From positions 1-49,293 of the forward strand of contig JACNJF010000101.1 in the NCBI GenBank assembly GCA_014382695.1: a stretch of 49,293 nt of DNA, read 5' to 3'. Below the pieces are notes generated by a model. It worked only from the letters and a program-made list of their open reading frames with translations, did not search any database and was not told the origin of the DNA. The stretch is from Gammaproteobacteria bacterium. GTDB taxonomy: Bacteria > Pseudomonadota > Gammaproteobacteria > GCA-001735895. A program made the translations under genes and the position numbers. This document shows positions 1 through 8,714 of this stretch, in pieces (the first letter of the stretch is position 1; each line of letters starts with the position of its first letter).

Positions 1-25
1 CCCGTGTTTATTCAGTGAGCTTTAG

Positions 26-889
26 CTATCCTTTGATTTTACACTGAGCAGTTACATTTAATTCAACCTTGATTTCACCCGGTTTCAGGATGCGCGAACG
101 GCGTTGCTCAACCCAGTCAGCGTGAGACGAACTGTTACCTTTGTAGTCTTCGGTGTAGGCAAGGATGTATTGCTCGATATTCTGTGTGCTCCAGGCGCTA
201 GCCCAGTCCTGTAGCGTCTTGGTCAGTTGATCTTCGAGACTCACACCGGGTAGAGGGTAACTGGCCGCTGGGCTGGATAAGGAAGGTGCTGGTACCAGTG
301 CTGGAGCCAATGTGAGCGCAGGCACACTTGCTGGATCGATGGTTTCATGAGTCTCTTCCATGTTTGTGGAAGATGTCTGCGTTGCAGCGGGTGGTTCCGA
401 TAAAGTGGTTAATTCTGCAAGCTCGATGCCTTCCATCGCATTGCTGGAGCCACTTTCACTGTTCAGCGCTTTTCGATAAGCCTCGCTTGCCAGGCCCTGA
501 TAGATCGATTTCAGGTTGCTCCAGATGGTGGCATAGGCCGGGTTGGTCTGCATGCTGGAAATCAATAGGTCAATCGCTTCTTCATGCTGTCCCTGTTGCA
601 GGTAAATCAGGGCCAGGTTGTTTCTCGGCTCTGGCAGATTGGGGTGACTCTGGATGATGTGCAGATAATGCTGGCGCGCCTTGTCGGTTTGATTGTTATG
701 TTGAAAAGCCAGTGCAGTCAAGAATTCAGCCTTAACATTATTCGGTTGCTTACGTAGTATTTCGAGCCCGGTACTGGCTGCCTGTACATAGTCTTTGCGG
801 CTCATCTGAGTTTCGAGTTGCTTAATCGAGGATGCCTGGACTGAAAATGAGATCAAACAGATCAGAAGAAAGCTGAATATTCTATGCAT
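26..889 (-). CDS. Secreted TPR protein with partial Cds6/NTF2-like C-terminus
   Basis: 287-residue protein. Residues 1-19 form a signal peptide (MHRIFSF, a hydrophobic stretch, then VQA). Residues about 20-140 hold three TPR-like helical repeats, for example around NNLALIYLQQGQHEEAIDLL. A Ser/Pro/Ala-rich linker follows. The last ~70 residues (DWASAWSTQN, WVEQRRSR) resemble the start of the NTF2-like domain found at the end of Cds6-type and TPR proteins. That domain normally runs some 40 residues further, so the C-terminus looks truncated. I chose ATG at 889, not the in-frame TTG at 934, because the signal peptide starts there and an extended -10 lies between them. Likely periplasmic; partner unknown. 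Confidence 0.7.
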   Translation of the reverse strand: MHRIFSFLLICLISFSVQASSIKQLETQMSRKDYVQAASTGLEILRKQPNNVKAEFLTALAFQHNNQTDKARQHYLHIIQSHPNLPEPRNNLALIYLQQGQHEEAIDLLISSMQTNPAYATIWSNLKSIYQGLASEAYRKALNSESGSSNAMEGIELAELTTLSEPPAATQTSSTNMEETHETIDPASVPALTLAPALVPAPSLSSPAASYPLPGVSLEDQLTKTLQDWASAWSTQNIEQYILAYTEDYKGNSSSHADWVEQRRSRILKPGEIKVELNVTAQCKIKG

Positions 890-924
890 AGGATTGTAAA
901 ACTGGGTTGTCTGGGAAACATTGA

Positions 925-933
925 AGTATAGCA
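925..933 (-). promoter_or_regulatory. Candidate extended -10 for the TPR gene
   Basis: Read on the minus strand this is TGCTATACT, an extended -10 (TGn plus 5 of 6 of TATAAT). A start near 918 would leave a leader of about 30 nt before the ATG at 889. No good -35 is present, as expected for extended -10 promoters. Inference from sequence only. Confidence 0.35.
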
Positions 934-1290
934 AGTAGTATTGTGAATGATTAAGGCTTTTTAAGTGGTTTTATCAGCGATTCTGCAGTTAACGGTCAGG
1001 CACCTATGGGATCTGGGTTTGTTTTTTTGGGATTTTGAAGAGAATATCTAGATTCTGGGATTATTTTTTACTGGAAAAGCAAAGCAAAAATGAAACCGAC
1101 TTTTGTCGCTGCGCTCAAGCTGGAGTATCAGGCATACAAAAAAAGTTACCTGAGATGACCGGGTTGAGATGCTGATACGGTATGCTACAGCGTCGGCGAT
1201 TAACGCGACGTATGTTCAAATCCTGCCTGGCGGCGATTCGTAATAGGATCGGACCGTCTCAATCAAACTGGGAAATAATCACTCGACACG
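934..1290. other. Intergenic region between divergent genes
   Basis: About 360 bases between the TPR gene and the exonuclease gene, with divergent promoters expected. The left part is AT-rich. A short inverted repeat, CGTCG/CGACG, lies around 1191-1210. I see no convincing reading frame, tRNA or strong -35/-10 pair for the plus-strand operon. Confidence 0.4.
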
Positions 1291-2184
1291 ATGGATAAAC
1301 TGTATCTGGTTGACTCCAGTATCTACATCTACAGAGCCTGGCACAGTCTGCCGGATACGCTGAGGAATAGTGCGGGGGACAGTAATAATGCATTTCTCGG
1401 TTTTACCGATTTTGTGTATCATTTTCTGCACAATGAACGGCCAAAAAAACTGGTGTTTGCATTCGATGAAAGCCTGCAGCAATCGGCTCGAAAAGATGTC
1501 TACCCCGAGTACAAGGCCAATCGTTCACCCGCGCCTGACAGCCTGAAGCGTCAGTTTGCCTGGTGTCGTGAGTGGATTGGTGTACTCGGTATTGCGCTGG
1601 TATCGAGTAATCAGCATGAGGCCGATGATCTGATCGGCAGTCTGGCAGAGTATCACCGCAGTGATGCCTGCCGGATAATCATTCTGACCGCCGATAAAGA
1701 TCTGGCGCAGCTGATCCGTGAGCATGATTTATGGTGGTCGTTTGCCACTGGGCAGCAGTTTGGTTATCGTGCCCTGATTAAAAAATTCGGGGTCAGGCCG
1801 GAACAGATTGCGGATCAGCTAGCGCTGGCGGGTGACAAGGTGGATAACATTCCGGGGATTCCTGGCATCGGTATGACCATCGCTGCGCGCCTGCTGAGCA
1901 AATTCGAAACCCTGCACAATCTGCGGGAAAATCTGGATAGAGTAAAACTGATGAAATTTAGAGGGTCTGAAAAAATCATGCAGTTGCTGCGGGAGCACGA
2001 ATCTGTGCTGGATATCTCTTCCCTGCTGACTCCGATTAATTGCCATATTGTCGAGATGAGGGATGTGCCGGTAGACAAAAAAGCTGCCGATAGTGCCGCG
2101 TTGCTGGCGCTGATGGAGTGGCATGGGATGGATCAGGGGCGTCAGCAAAAATGGCTGCAACTTATCGGGTCGAAGGCATCATGA
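1291..2184 (+). CDS. 5'-3' exonuclease of the Pol I / ExoIX (FEN) family
   Basis: 297-residue flap-endonuclease-like protein, equivalent to the N-terminal nuclease domain of DNA polymerase I standing alone. The acidic metal ligands of the family are visible: D8 (LVDSS), D59 (AFDE), E110-x-D112-D113 (EADDLIG), D135/D137 (TADKD), and D182/D185 in GDKVDNIPG. The helix-hairpin-helix GIPGIGMTIAA (189-199) binds DNA. It should remove RNA or flap 5' ends, or bind DNA structurally like Xni. It heads a tightly packed plus-strand run and its stop overlaps the rluE start by 4 bases. Family is secure; orthology to xni is not tested. Confidence 0.9.
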   Translation: MDKLYLVDSSIYIYRAWHSLPDTLRNSAGDSNNAFLGFTDFVYHFLHNERPKKLVFAFDESLQQSARKDVYPEYKANRSPAPDSLKRQFAWCREWIGVLGIALVSSNQHEADDLIGSLAEYHRSDACRIIILTADKDLAQLIREHDLWWSFATGQQFGYRALIKKFGVRPEQIADQLALAGDKVDNIPGIPGIGMTIAARLLSKFETLHNLRENLDRVKLMKFRGSEKIMQLLREHESVLDISSLLTPINCHIVEMRDVPVDKKAADSAALLALMEWHGMDQGRQQKWLQLIGSKAS

Positions 2185-2732
2185 GTCGGTTGCTAGTGTT
2201 TAATAAGCCGTTTCAGGTGATCAGCCAGTTTTCTCCCGAGCAGGATAAAACCACGCTGGCAGCCTTTATTGATGTTGCGGGTGTCTATCCCGCCGGCCGT
2301 CTCGACTACGACAGCGAAGGCCTGATGTTGCTGACCGATGATGGCAAGTTACAGGCGCAGATCACCGATCCGGAAAGCCATAAGTATAAAACCTATCTGG
2401 TGCAGGTGGAGGGAGAAGTGGATCGCAAGGCGCTGATTCGTCTGCAGCGCGGGGTGGAGCTGAAGGATGGCAGAACCTTGCCAGCGCGTGCCAGAAAGAT
2501 TGATCCGCCAGCGTCGCTTTGGCCACGTGATCCGCCCATCCGCTACCGTAAAAATATCCCGACCAGCTGGGTCGAGATACAGATTCGGGAAGGCAGAAAC
2601 AGGCAGGTGCGACGCATGACGGCCGCAGTCGGCTGTCCGGCATTACGTCTGATCAGAACCCAGATAGATGAGTGGACTCTGGATGGGTTACAACCGGGAG
2701 AATATCGCATGGTGCAGGAAACCGATGATTGA
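2181..2732 (+). CDS. rluE: 23S rRNA pseudouridine synthase RluE (RsuA family)
   Basis: 183 residues. It has the RsuA/RluE catalytic motif GRLDYDSEGL (39-48, catalytic Asp42) and the family motif EGRNRQVRRM (137-146). No N-terminal S4 domain is present, which fits RluE, the enzyme that modifies U2457 of 23S rRNA in E. coli, rather than RsuA or RluB. A longer in-frame start exists upstream inside the exonuclease gene. I chose the ATG at 2181 because it overlaps the previous stop as ATGA and gives the compact MSRLLVFNKP beginning usual for the family. Probably translationally coupled to its neighbours. Confidence 0.88.
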   Translation: MSRLLVFNKPFQVISQFSPEQDKTTLAAFIDVAGVYPAGRLDYDSEGLMLLTDDGKLQAQITDPESHKYKTYLVQVEGEVDRKALIRLQRGVELKDGRTLPARARKIDPPASLWPRDPPIRYRKNIPTSWVEIQIREGRNRQVRRMTAAVGCPALRLIRTQIDEWTLDGLQPGEYRMVQETDD

Positions 2733-3603
2733 CTGGAAATTGATCGAGCAATTACTGAGCAAGCATAGCGGGCGAACGTTTCATATTGTTGAACGTCAGG
2801 TGATTAGTGGCGGCAGCATCAATAACGCTCGCCGCGTGAGTGATGGGCGCGAGAGCTTTTTTGTCAAGATTAACCGAGCCCCGCTGGCACATATGTTTGC
2901 GGCGGAGTCTGCTGCGCTGGAAGAGTTGCATAACACCGGGGCGATTCGGGTGCCTGAGCCGATTAGTCATGGGGTCTCTGGGCAGGAATGTTATTTTGTG
3001 ATGCGCTGGCTGGATTTGTCAGGTTCCCCGGATGCACAGGAATTTGGCAGGCGGATGGCTGCGTTACACCGGCATACCCACCAGCAGTTTGGTTTTCATC
3101 TGGATAATACGATTGGTTCCACGCCGCAGTTGAATAACTGGTCGGATAACTGGATTGATTTCTGGCAAAAACAACGTCTTGGTTACCAGCTGAAACTGGC
3201 AAAGCAGAATGGCTTTGGCGACCGCCTGTACGCACTGGGACTTCAACTGAACGAAAAAACGCCGCTGTTTTTTGCATCTTATACGCCAGTCCCATCGCTG
3301 CTGCACGGCGACCTGTGGAGCGGTAACTGGGGTGCCACCGGTAAAGGGCAGCCGGTGATCTTCGATCCAGCCTGTTATTACGGTGATCGTGAAGCCGATC
3401 TGGCGATGATGGAGCTGTTCGGCCATCCCGGAAAGCGTTTCTTTGATGCTTACCATGAAAGCTTTGCGCTTGACCCAGGCTATGCGCTACGCAAGAAATT
3501 CTACAATCTCTATCATGTGTTGAACCATGCCAACCTGTTTGGCTCTTCCTATGCGATGCAGGCGGAAAACATGATTGAATCGCTGCTGGTTGAGCTGGGC
3601 TAA
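2725..3603 (+). CDS. Fructosamine kinase-like kinase (FN3K/YniA family)
   Basis: 292-residue small-molecule kinase of the protein-kinase-like fold. Motifs: GGSINNA (29-35) in the nucleotide loop, the ATP-binding lysine in FVKIN (K48), the substrate segment NTIGSTPQ (128-135), the catalytic loop HGDLWSGN (194-201, Asp196), and the metal-binding FDPACYYGD (213-221). The family phosphorylates ketosamines (Amadori products) on proteins or small molecules, marking them for deglycation. The start at 2725 overlaps rluE by 8 bases and gives the MIDWKLIEQ beginning; a start 57 bases upstream would lie inside rluE. The physiological substrate cannot be read from sequence. Confidence 0.88.
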   Translation: MIDWKLIEQLLSKHSGRTFHIVERQVISGGSINNARRVSDGRESFFVKINRAPLAHMFAAESAALEELHNTGAIRVPEPISHGVSGQECYFVMRWLDLSGSPDAQEFGRRMAALHRHTHQQFGFHLDNTIGSTPQLNNWSDNWIDFWQKQRLGYQLKLAKQNGFGDRLYALGLQLNEKTPLFFASYTPVPSLLHGDLWSGNWGATGKGQPVIFDPACYYGDREADLAMMELFGHPGKRFFDAYHESFALDPGYALRKKFYNLYHVLNHANLFGSSYAMQAENMIESLLVELG

Positions 3604-3604
3604 A

Positions 3605-4450
3605 ATGATCTACGACACACTGATACAGAGCGATGAGTTACTGCCCCGCCTGGGTGATACTAACTGGCTAATCTTCGATTGCCGTTTTGATCTGGCGGAT
3701 ACGGCTAAAGGGGAAACACGGTATCGTCAGTCGCATATACCGGGCGCGATCTATGCCCATCTGGACCGGCAGCTTTCGTCACCGATTACGCCCGCTTCGG
3801 GACGCCATCCGCTGCCACTACAGGCCGATCTGGTGCGATGGCTGGCAGAGTGTGGTTTACGCTCGGATACTCAGGTCGTGGTGTATGACGATTGTTTCGG
3901 CGCAATGGCATCACGCCTGTGGTGGCTGCTTAAGTGCCTCGGTCATCAATCCGTTGCCTTGTTGGATGGCGGCTGGCAGGCCTGGCAGGGGCAATCGCTG
4001 GCAGAGGATGCGCGGCTGCCGTTGCTTTCGCCATCCGCGTTTAATGCGGCTTTCGATTTGCAGTACATGGTGGATACCGATGCTGTGCTGGATAATCTTC
4101 AAACCAGACAATTTCAGTTGATCGATGTTCGATCGGCGGAACGCTTCAGTGGAAAACTGGAACCGATCGATCCGGTCGCCGGGCATATCCCGGGCGCACT
4201 GAATCGACCGCTAAGCGATAATCTGGATGCGCGGGGATTGTTTAAACCGGCGCAGGCGCTGCAGGATTACTATGCGCCGTTGCAGGCTGAATGGACATCA
4301 CAGCAGCAGGTGTTTATGTGTGGTTCCGGAGTGACAGCCTGTCATTCGGTGCTGGCGATGGTGATTGCTGGATACCAGATGCCACGACTGTATACCGGTT
4401 CCTGGAGTGAATGGATCCGTGATAGTGCACACCCGGTGGAGACGTCATTA
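3605..4450 (+). CDS. sseA: Thiosulfate/3-mercaptopyruvate sulfurtransferase
   Basis: 281-residue tandem rhodanese, the same length as E. coli SseA. The N-terminal inactive rhodanese domain includes SHIPGAIYAHLD (43-54) and VVVYDDCFGAMASRLWW. The C-terminal active domain has the loop CGSGVTAC, with catalytic Cys239. The CGSGVTA form is typical of 3-mercaptopyruvate sulfurtransferases, whereas thiosulfate rhodaneses carry CRKGVTA. It moves sulfane sulfur to thiol acceptors or cyanide in the cytoplasm. The start lies one base after the kinase stop. The coding sequence ends in the TGA at 4451-4453, which overlaps the next start (ATGA). Substrate preference is inferred from the loop only. Confidence 0.85.
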
Positions 4451-4695
4451 TGAGCGAGAATGTCCTGCCTTTTCCGCACAAGTTGAAAGATGCGATTGAT
4501 GAAGCGCAGTGGAAATCGCTGCAAGCTGAGTTTTATCTGGATTGTTACCTTGCTGCGAAAGGTCTGCCCGCGAGTGATCCGGAACAGTTACAGCAGTGGC
4601 TGATGGAAGCCAAAATCAGCGCCGACATCGAAAACCCTTTTTTTCGCGGCTGGCTGGTTCGACGCCTGAGCGAAGAAAGAGTGGTTAAAGCCTGA
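4450..4695 (+). CDS. Small hypothetical protein, 81 aa
   Basis: I do not recognise this protein. It is soluble, acidic to neutral and helix-rich, with no signal peptide, no membrane segment and a single cysteine (CYLAAKG). It starts in the ATGA overlap with the sulfurtransferase stop and keeps the codon use of its neighbours, so it is probably real and the last gene of the run starting at 1291. Its position suggests co-expression with the sulfurtransferase; no function is proposed. Confidence 0.65.
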   Translation: MSENVLPFPHKLKDAIDEAQWKSLQAEFYLDCYLAAKGLPASDPEQLQQWLMEAKISADIENPFFRGWLVRRLSEERVVKA

Positions 4696-4722
4696 TAGTT
4701 TTCTGGGATTGTGTAATTAGGA

Positions 4723-5946
4723 TTAAAGGTCCTGATATAGCACAACCTTATTCCGGCCTGAGTTTTTCGCCTGATAGAGTGCGTTATCCGCTCGCTTTAC
4801 GGTTGAGTGATAATCCGGTTCGCTGGGTAATGCGCTGGCTATACCAAAGCTTGCAGTGACCTTGATCAGTTGTTGCTCGGCTTCTATTTCGAGTTCAGAA
4901 ATGGCCTGGCGGATACGTTCAGCGACCAGTTTACTGGTTTCACCGGTTTCTCCTGGAAGTACCAGCAAGAATTCTTCTCCGCCAAAGCGCCCGAATCCAT
5001 TCACATTTCGAATCTTGGTCTTGATGCAGGCGGATATCGTGCTCAGGGCCTTGTCACCGATCGGATGTCCATGATTATCATTGATCGCTTTAAAGTGGTC
5101 GACATCAATCATCACCAGGCTGAGTTCGGACTGTGCCGGTGTGTTCAGGTTGAGTTTGTAATTTTCAAACTCGGACTGAAGCAGGCTGATGATTTCGTTG
5201 CGTGAATAGATTCCGGTTAAGGCGTCTATGGTGGCCATATGGTGCAGCTTTTGCTGTGCCAGACTGAGTTGTGAAGCTGATTTTTTGATCAGCAGATAAG
5301 ATACGCTAAAAGCGATTAAAATAATGCCCGCCAAAATGAAAAAGGACAGGGTGACACCAATCCGGATGTCATTGCGAAAGTTGGTCACGTCCTTGTAAAT
5401 TTCAAAGCTACCCACCGTGTTCCCCTGATTATTAAAGATCGGGACATAGCTTTCTACCACATCGATATCAAAGCGCTGTTCGGATTTCAGGTCGGCAATC
5501 TTCTCCTTTACCACAAATCGAGAGTCGTTAAGCCCCTGAAGTGCGTTATGCAGACGTTCATTCATTGGATCCTGCAGGCCGATCAGATCCTTGTCGGTAC
5601 TGTAGATAATGGTTCCATTTCGATCAAATACCTTGATCTTGATGATATGGAACGGGGTTAAAAACTGTGCCAGAGAAAAGTCCAGACCTTCAAGCGATGC
5701 GATGTTGATATCTGTAACTTCCTGTCCGGGGTGTTGTTCCTTGAATAAAAAATGGGACTGTAATGCGAGGATAGATTTGCTAATACTGATTGCATCCATC
5801 TCGGCATTGGTGATGACATGGCGCTGATACACCCAGTGGATGCCGAAAATAGAGCCGCCGAGAACCAGCATCGATGATGCGACGGCTAATACAAAAAGCC
5901 TGCGCAGGAGCTGGCGAGGGCTGGTCGTTTTACTTGGCTGATTCAT
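4723..5946 (-). CDS. Membrane diguanylate cyclase (Cache-like sensor plus GGDEF)
   Basis: 407 residues. Membrane helices at about 16-40 and 194-222 bracket a ~150-residue periplasmic sensor (FDRNGTIIYSTDKDL is Cache/PAS-like). The cytoplasmic GGDEF domain has TIDALTGIYSR, MIDVDHFKAIND and the active-site GGEEF (322-326), so it should make cyclic di-GMP from GTP. The inhibitory I-site expected nine residues before GGEEF reads RNVN, not RxxD, so product inhibition is probably weak or absent. I chose ATG at 5946; an in-frame TTG at 5991 would add 15 residues. A single-gene unit with an AT-rich upstream region. Confidence 0.9.
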   Translation of the reverse strand: MNQPSKTTSPRQLLRRLFVLAVASSMLVLGGSIFGIHWVYQRHVITNAEMDAISISKSILALQSHFLFKEQHPGQEVTDINIASLEGLDFSLAQFLTPFHIIKIKVFDRNGTIIYSTDKDLIGLQDPMNERLHNALQGLNDSRFVVKEKIADLKSEQRFDIDVVESYVPIFNNQGNTVGSFEIYKDVTNFRNDIRIGVTLSFFILAGIILIAFSVSYLLIKKSASQLSLAQQKLHHMATIDALTGIYSRNEIISLLQSEFENYKLNLNTPAQSELSLVMIDVDHFKAINDNHGHPIGDKALSTISACIKTKIRNVNGFGRFGGEEFLLVLPGETGETSKLVAERIRQAISELEIEAEQQLIKVTASFGIASALPSEPDYHSTVKRADNALYQAKNSGRNKVVLYQDL

Positions 5947-6043
5947 TGACTTGGCTGGAATCCTGATCCGGGTAAGCTTTATCTGAGACAACGTTCAACC
6001 TGCTTCAGGTACTGCAGGTCGACCTTCTATGGATAACACAGCA

Positions 6044-6071
6044 AGTCTAATTCAATGTATGTTAATTACAA
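6044..6071 (-). promoter_or_regulatory. Candidate sigma70 promoter for the diguanylate cyclase
   Basis: On the minus strand: TTGTAA, a 16-base spacer, then TAGACT (each 4 of 6 matches), in the AT-rich 245-base gap between ispB and the cyclase gene. Weak; spacing is the main support. Confidence 0.25.
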
Positions 6072-6191
6072 ATAATTCATGTTAATAATCTGTGTTAAAG
6101 CGGATTTGTTGGTTAAATGATGGAAATAAGTGCTGAAATTCAGATAATTTAAGCTTTTTGGAATTGTTTTAGCTATTTGTTGCGGAAGCTA

Positions 6192-7190
6192 TCAGTAACT
6201 GCGCTCCACAGCATAATCAGCTAGAAAGAGTAAGGCCTGTCTGGCAGCCGAGTCAGGCAGAGAGGAAATAGATTGTTTGGCGATTTCTGCGTGCTGTATC
6301 GCCTGCTGATGGGTATAGGCCAGCGCTCCCGTTTGATTGATGATCTGGGTGATCTGCTGGATCTGGTCGAGCCCACCCTGTTCGATAGCGCTGCGAATCA
6401 GGCTGCGTTGCTGCTGATTGCCCTGTTGCATGGCATAGATCAATGGCAGTGTCGGTTTGCCTTCGGCCAGATCATCGCCAACGTTCTTACCCAGTTCACT
6501 GCTATCGGCCTCATAATCCAGCGCATCATCGACCAGCTGAAAAGCTATTCCCAGGTGTTTGCCGAACAGGCCAAGGGCCTGCTCAACGGAGGCATCGGCG
6601 GCCGTGATGATGGCACCGATTTTACACGCGGCTTCAAACAGGCAGGCGGTTTTATTGTAGATGACCTGATGATAGCGTTGTTCGCTGGTATCCGGGTCAT
6701 TGATGTTGAGTAGCTGTAATACTTCACCCTGCGCGATGGTATTGGTGGTATCCGCCATCAGTTTCATGATGGGCAGGGATTCGGCCTGCACCATCAGCTG
6801 AAAGGCGCGAGAGTAGAGATAATCCCCGACCAGTACGGCGGCCTCATTGCCCCAGATAGAGCTGGCGGTCTGCTCGCCGCGACGCATCTGGGATTCATCC
6901 ACCACATCGTCGTGCAGCAGTGTGGCGGTATGGATAAACTCGATAATGGCTGCCAGCAGGGCGTCTTTTTCTGCGTGATAGCCACAGGCTTTGGCACACA
7001 GCATCACCAGCATCGGGCGTATACGTTTGCCGCCGCTGTGAATGATATGCTGACTCAGCTGATTGATCAGCACGACCTCGGACTTCAGGTGATTTTCGAT
7101 AACATCGTTGACGCGCTGCATATCGGCTGCAGTGAATGCGCGCAGGCTATCCAGGGTGAAGGCTTCGGTTACGGGCATGCTGCTATTCAT
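6192..7190 (-). CDS. ispB: Polyprenyl (octaprenyl) diphosphate synthase
   Basis: 332-residue trans-prenyltransferase. The first aspartate-rich motif is HDDVVDE (D94, D95, D98) and the second is VDDALDYE (D220, D221, D224). GGKRIRPML is the usual IPP-binding segment. It builds the C40-type side chain for ubiquinone in the cytosol and feeds UbiA, encoded at 28043. The small residues upstream of the first aspartate-rich motif fit a long-chain enzyme. Starts possible: TTG 7202, ATG 7190, ATG 7178; I chose the first ATG. In many gammaproteobacteria ispB sits divergent from rplU; here it is about 4.5 kb away. Chain length is inferred from family. Confidence 0.92.
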   Translation of the reverse strand: MNSSMPVTEAFTLDSLRAFTAADMQRVNDVIENHLKSEVVLINQLSQHIIHSGGKRIRPMLVMLCAKACGYHAEKDALLAAIIEFIHTATLLHDDVVDESQMRRGEQTASSIWGNEAAVLVGDYLYSRAFQLMVQAESLPIMKLMADTTNTIAQGEVLQLLNINDPDTSEQRYHQVIYNKTACLFEAACKIGAIITAADASVEQALGLFGKHLGIAFQLVDDALDYEADSSELGKNVGDDLAEGKPTLPLIYAMQQGNQQQRSLIRSAIEQGGLDQIQQITQIINQTGALAYTHQQAIQHAEIAKQSISSLPDSAARQALLFLADYAVERSY

Positions 7191-7321
7191 CTTGCTGTTC
7201 AAATTAATGGTTTAGAGTGAGTTTTTTTACCACGAAGCACTTGATGATCACGAAGCAATTCAGGATCATCATTTTTCGTTGCTTAAATAGTGTGCGTACT
7301 TTACAGAAATTTAAAAATTAC

Positions 7322-7348
7322 ACAAAAAAAAGGGCGGATTAACCGCCC
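7322..7348 (-). terminator. Rho-independent terminator of sat
   Basis: GGGCGG (7332-7337) pairs with CCGCCC (7343-7348) around an ATTAA loop. On the minus strand the stem is followed by eight T, just after the sat stop. It separates sat from ispB. Confidence 0.85.
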
Positions 7349-7370
7349 CCCTTTCTTTTAAGGCTGTGCC

Positions 7371-8558
7371 TTAGTTGAGTGACTGATAGTAGTTTATCAG
7401 GATCTTGGCAACCTCAGGGCGTGAAAATTCTTTTGGTGGCGCTTCGCCATTACCCAGCATTTCACGAACCTTGGTACCGGATAACAGTACAAAGTCTTCC
7501 TTTTGGTGATCCGGTGCTTCACACATCATCACTACCTTGTTTAGCTTCTTCGACCATGCGGTATGGTCAGCCTTGAAGATTTCGATATCGAGTGCGCCAG
7601 CCGGTACTTCGTCATCAAAAATAGTCTGGGCATCGAAAGCGCCGTAGTAATCGCCAACACCGGCATGATCACGACCGATGATGAAATGGGTTGCACCCAT
7701 GTTCTGACGGAAGTAGGCATGTAACACGGCTTCACGTGGACCGGCATACAGCATGTCGAAGCCATAGCCTGTGACCATTGCGCTATTCGGCGGGAAGTAA
7801 ACTTCTACCATCTTACGGATCGCGGCATCACGCACCGGTGCAGGAATGTCGCCCTGCTTCAGCTTGCCCAGCAGCATGTGAATCACCAGGCCATCACAGC
7901 CAAGACGATCCATCGCCATGTGGCACAGTTCTTCGTGCGCCAGGTGCATCGGGTTACGGGTCTGGAATGCGACGATCTTGTTCCAGCCGCGCTCGGCAAT
8001 TTCGTTACGGATTTCAACTGCGGTACGGAAGGTATCGGGGAATTCATCGATGAAGTAGCTGAAATGTAATACCTGGATCGGGCCTGAAACAGCGATATTA
8101 CCCTGGCTGTTGAAAGCCGCTACGCCGGGATGCTCAGGGTCAGCAGTACGGTAAACCTTGTCGGTCATGATCGCCATTTGTTCGGCGCTGACGGTTTCGA
8201 TGTTCTGTATATCCATAATCGCCAGAACTGGATTGCCTTCCATGTTCGGATCGCGCAGAGCAATACGTTTTGCGGAGCCGATGGCGTCGCTATTTTCGAG
8301 CAGGCAAAGTACCGGAACCGGGAAGAATGAACCGTCGGTCAGGGTCATTTTTTCCGCAGCACCCATACCGTCAGCCAGGCTCATGAAGCCTTTTAATGGG
8401 TTGAAATAACCGGCACCCATCATTACGGCATTACCGGCAGCCTGTGAACTGATGATCACAGACGGCAGAGTTTCCGCCTCTTTCATCAGCTTTGCATGCT
8501 CAACAGTATCGTAAACGAAACGGGGTTGTAGCTCGTCAGATCCTACGGGTTTAATCAT
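7371..8558 (-). CDS. sat: ATP sulfurylase (sulfate adenylyltransferase), stand-alone Sat
   Basis: 395 residues, single-domain ATP sulfurylase with no fused APS kinase. The nucleotide-binding QTRNPMHLAH (199-208) and GRDHAG (295-300) are intact. The enzyme interconverts ATP plus sulfate with APS plus PPi in the cytoplasm. In sulfur oxidisers this homo-oligomeric type runs towards ATP and sulfate as the last step of sulfite oxidation by APS reductase. It can also start assimilation. Neither aprAB nor cys genes are in this window, so direction is inferred. The start has a good GGAGG six bases upstream. Own terminator downstream; upstream the 155-base gap leads to znuA. Confidence 0.95.
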   Translation of the reverse strand: MIKPVGSDELQPRFVYDTVEHAKLMKEAETLPSVIISSQAAGNAVMMGAGYFNPLKGFMSLADGMGAAEKMTLTDGSFFPVPVLCLLENSDAIGSAKRIALRDPNMEGNPVLAIMDIQNIETVSAEQMAIMTDKVYRTADPEHPGVAAFNSQGNIAVSGPIQVLHFSYFIDEFPDTFRTAVEIRNEIAERGWNKIVAFQTRNPMHLAHEELCHMAMDRLGCDGLVIHMLLGKLKQGDIPAPVRDAAIRKMVEVYFPPNSAMVTGYGFDMLYAGPREAVLHAYFRQNMGATHFIIGRDHAGVGDYYGAFDAQTIFDDEVPAGALDIEIFKADHTAWSKKLNKVVMMCEAPDHQKEDFVLLSGTKVREMLGNGEAPPKEFSRPEVAKILINYYQSLN

Positions 8559-8714
8559 GATTATCCTCCAGATAAAGGGAAATAAGTGCGTGCCCGTTAA
8601 CCTTGCGCCAAACGGGGATATTTGAAAATGGCACGCAGATTAACCGTATGCCCGGTTTCTTGCAAATGGTTCTCTCTATGCCTTGATAGAGGTCATTTAT
8701 AGATTTGTAGTGAT

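Noticed and set aside
1191-1210. Inverted repeat CGTCG/CGACG as a terminator or tRNA arm
   Set aside because: Only five bases, no T-run, and no tRNA fold around it.
7541-8409. Long reading frames opposite sat
   Set aside because: Shadows of sat codon use on the other strand; no start signals and no recognisable motifs.
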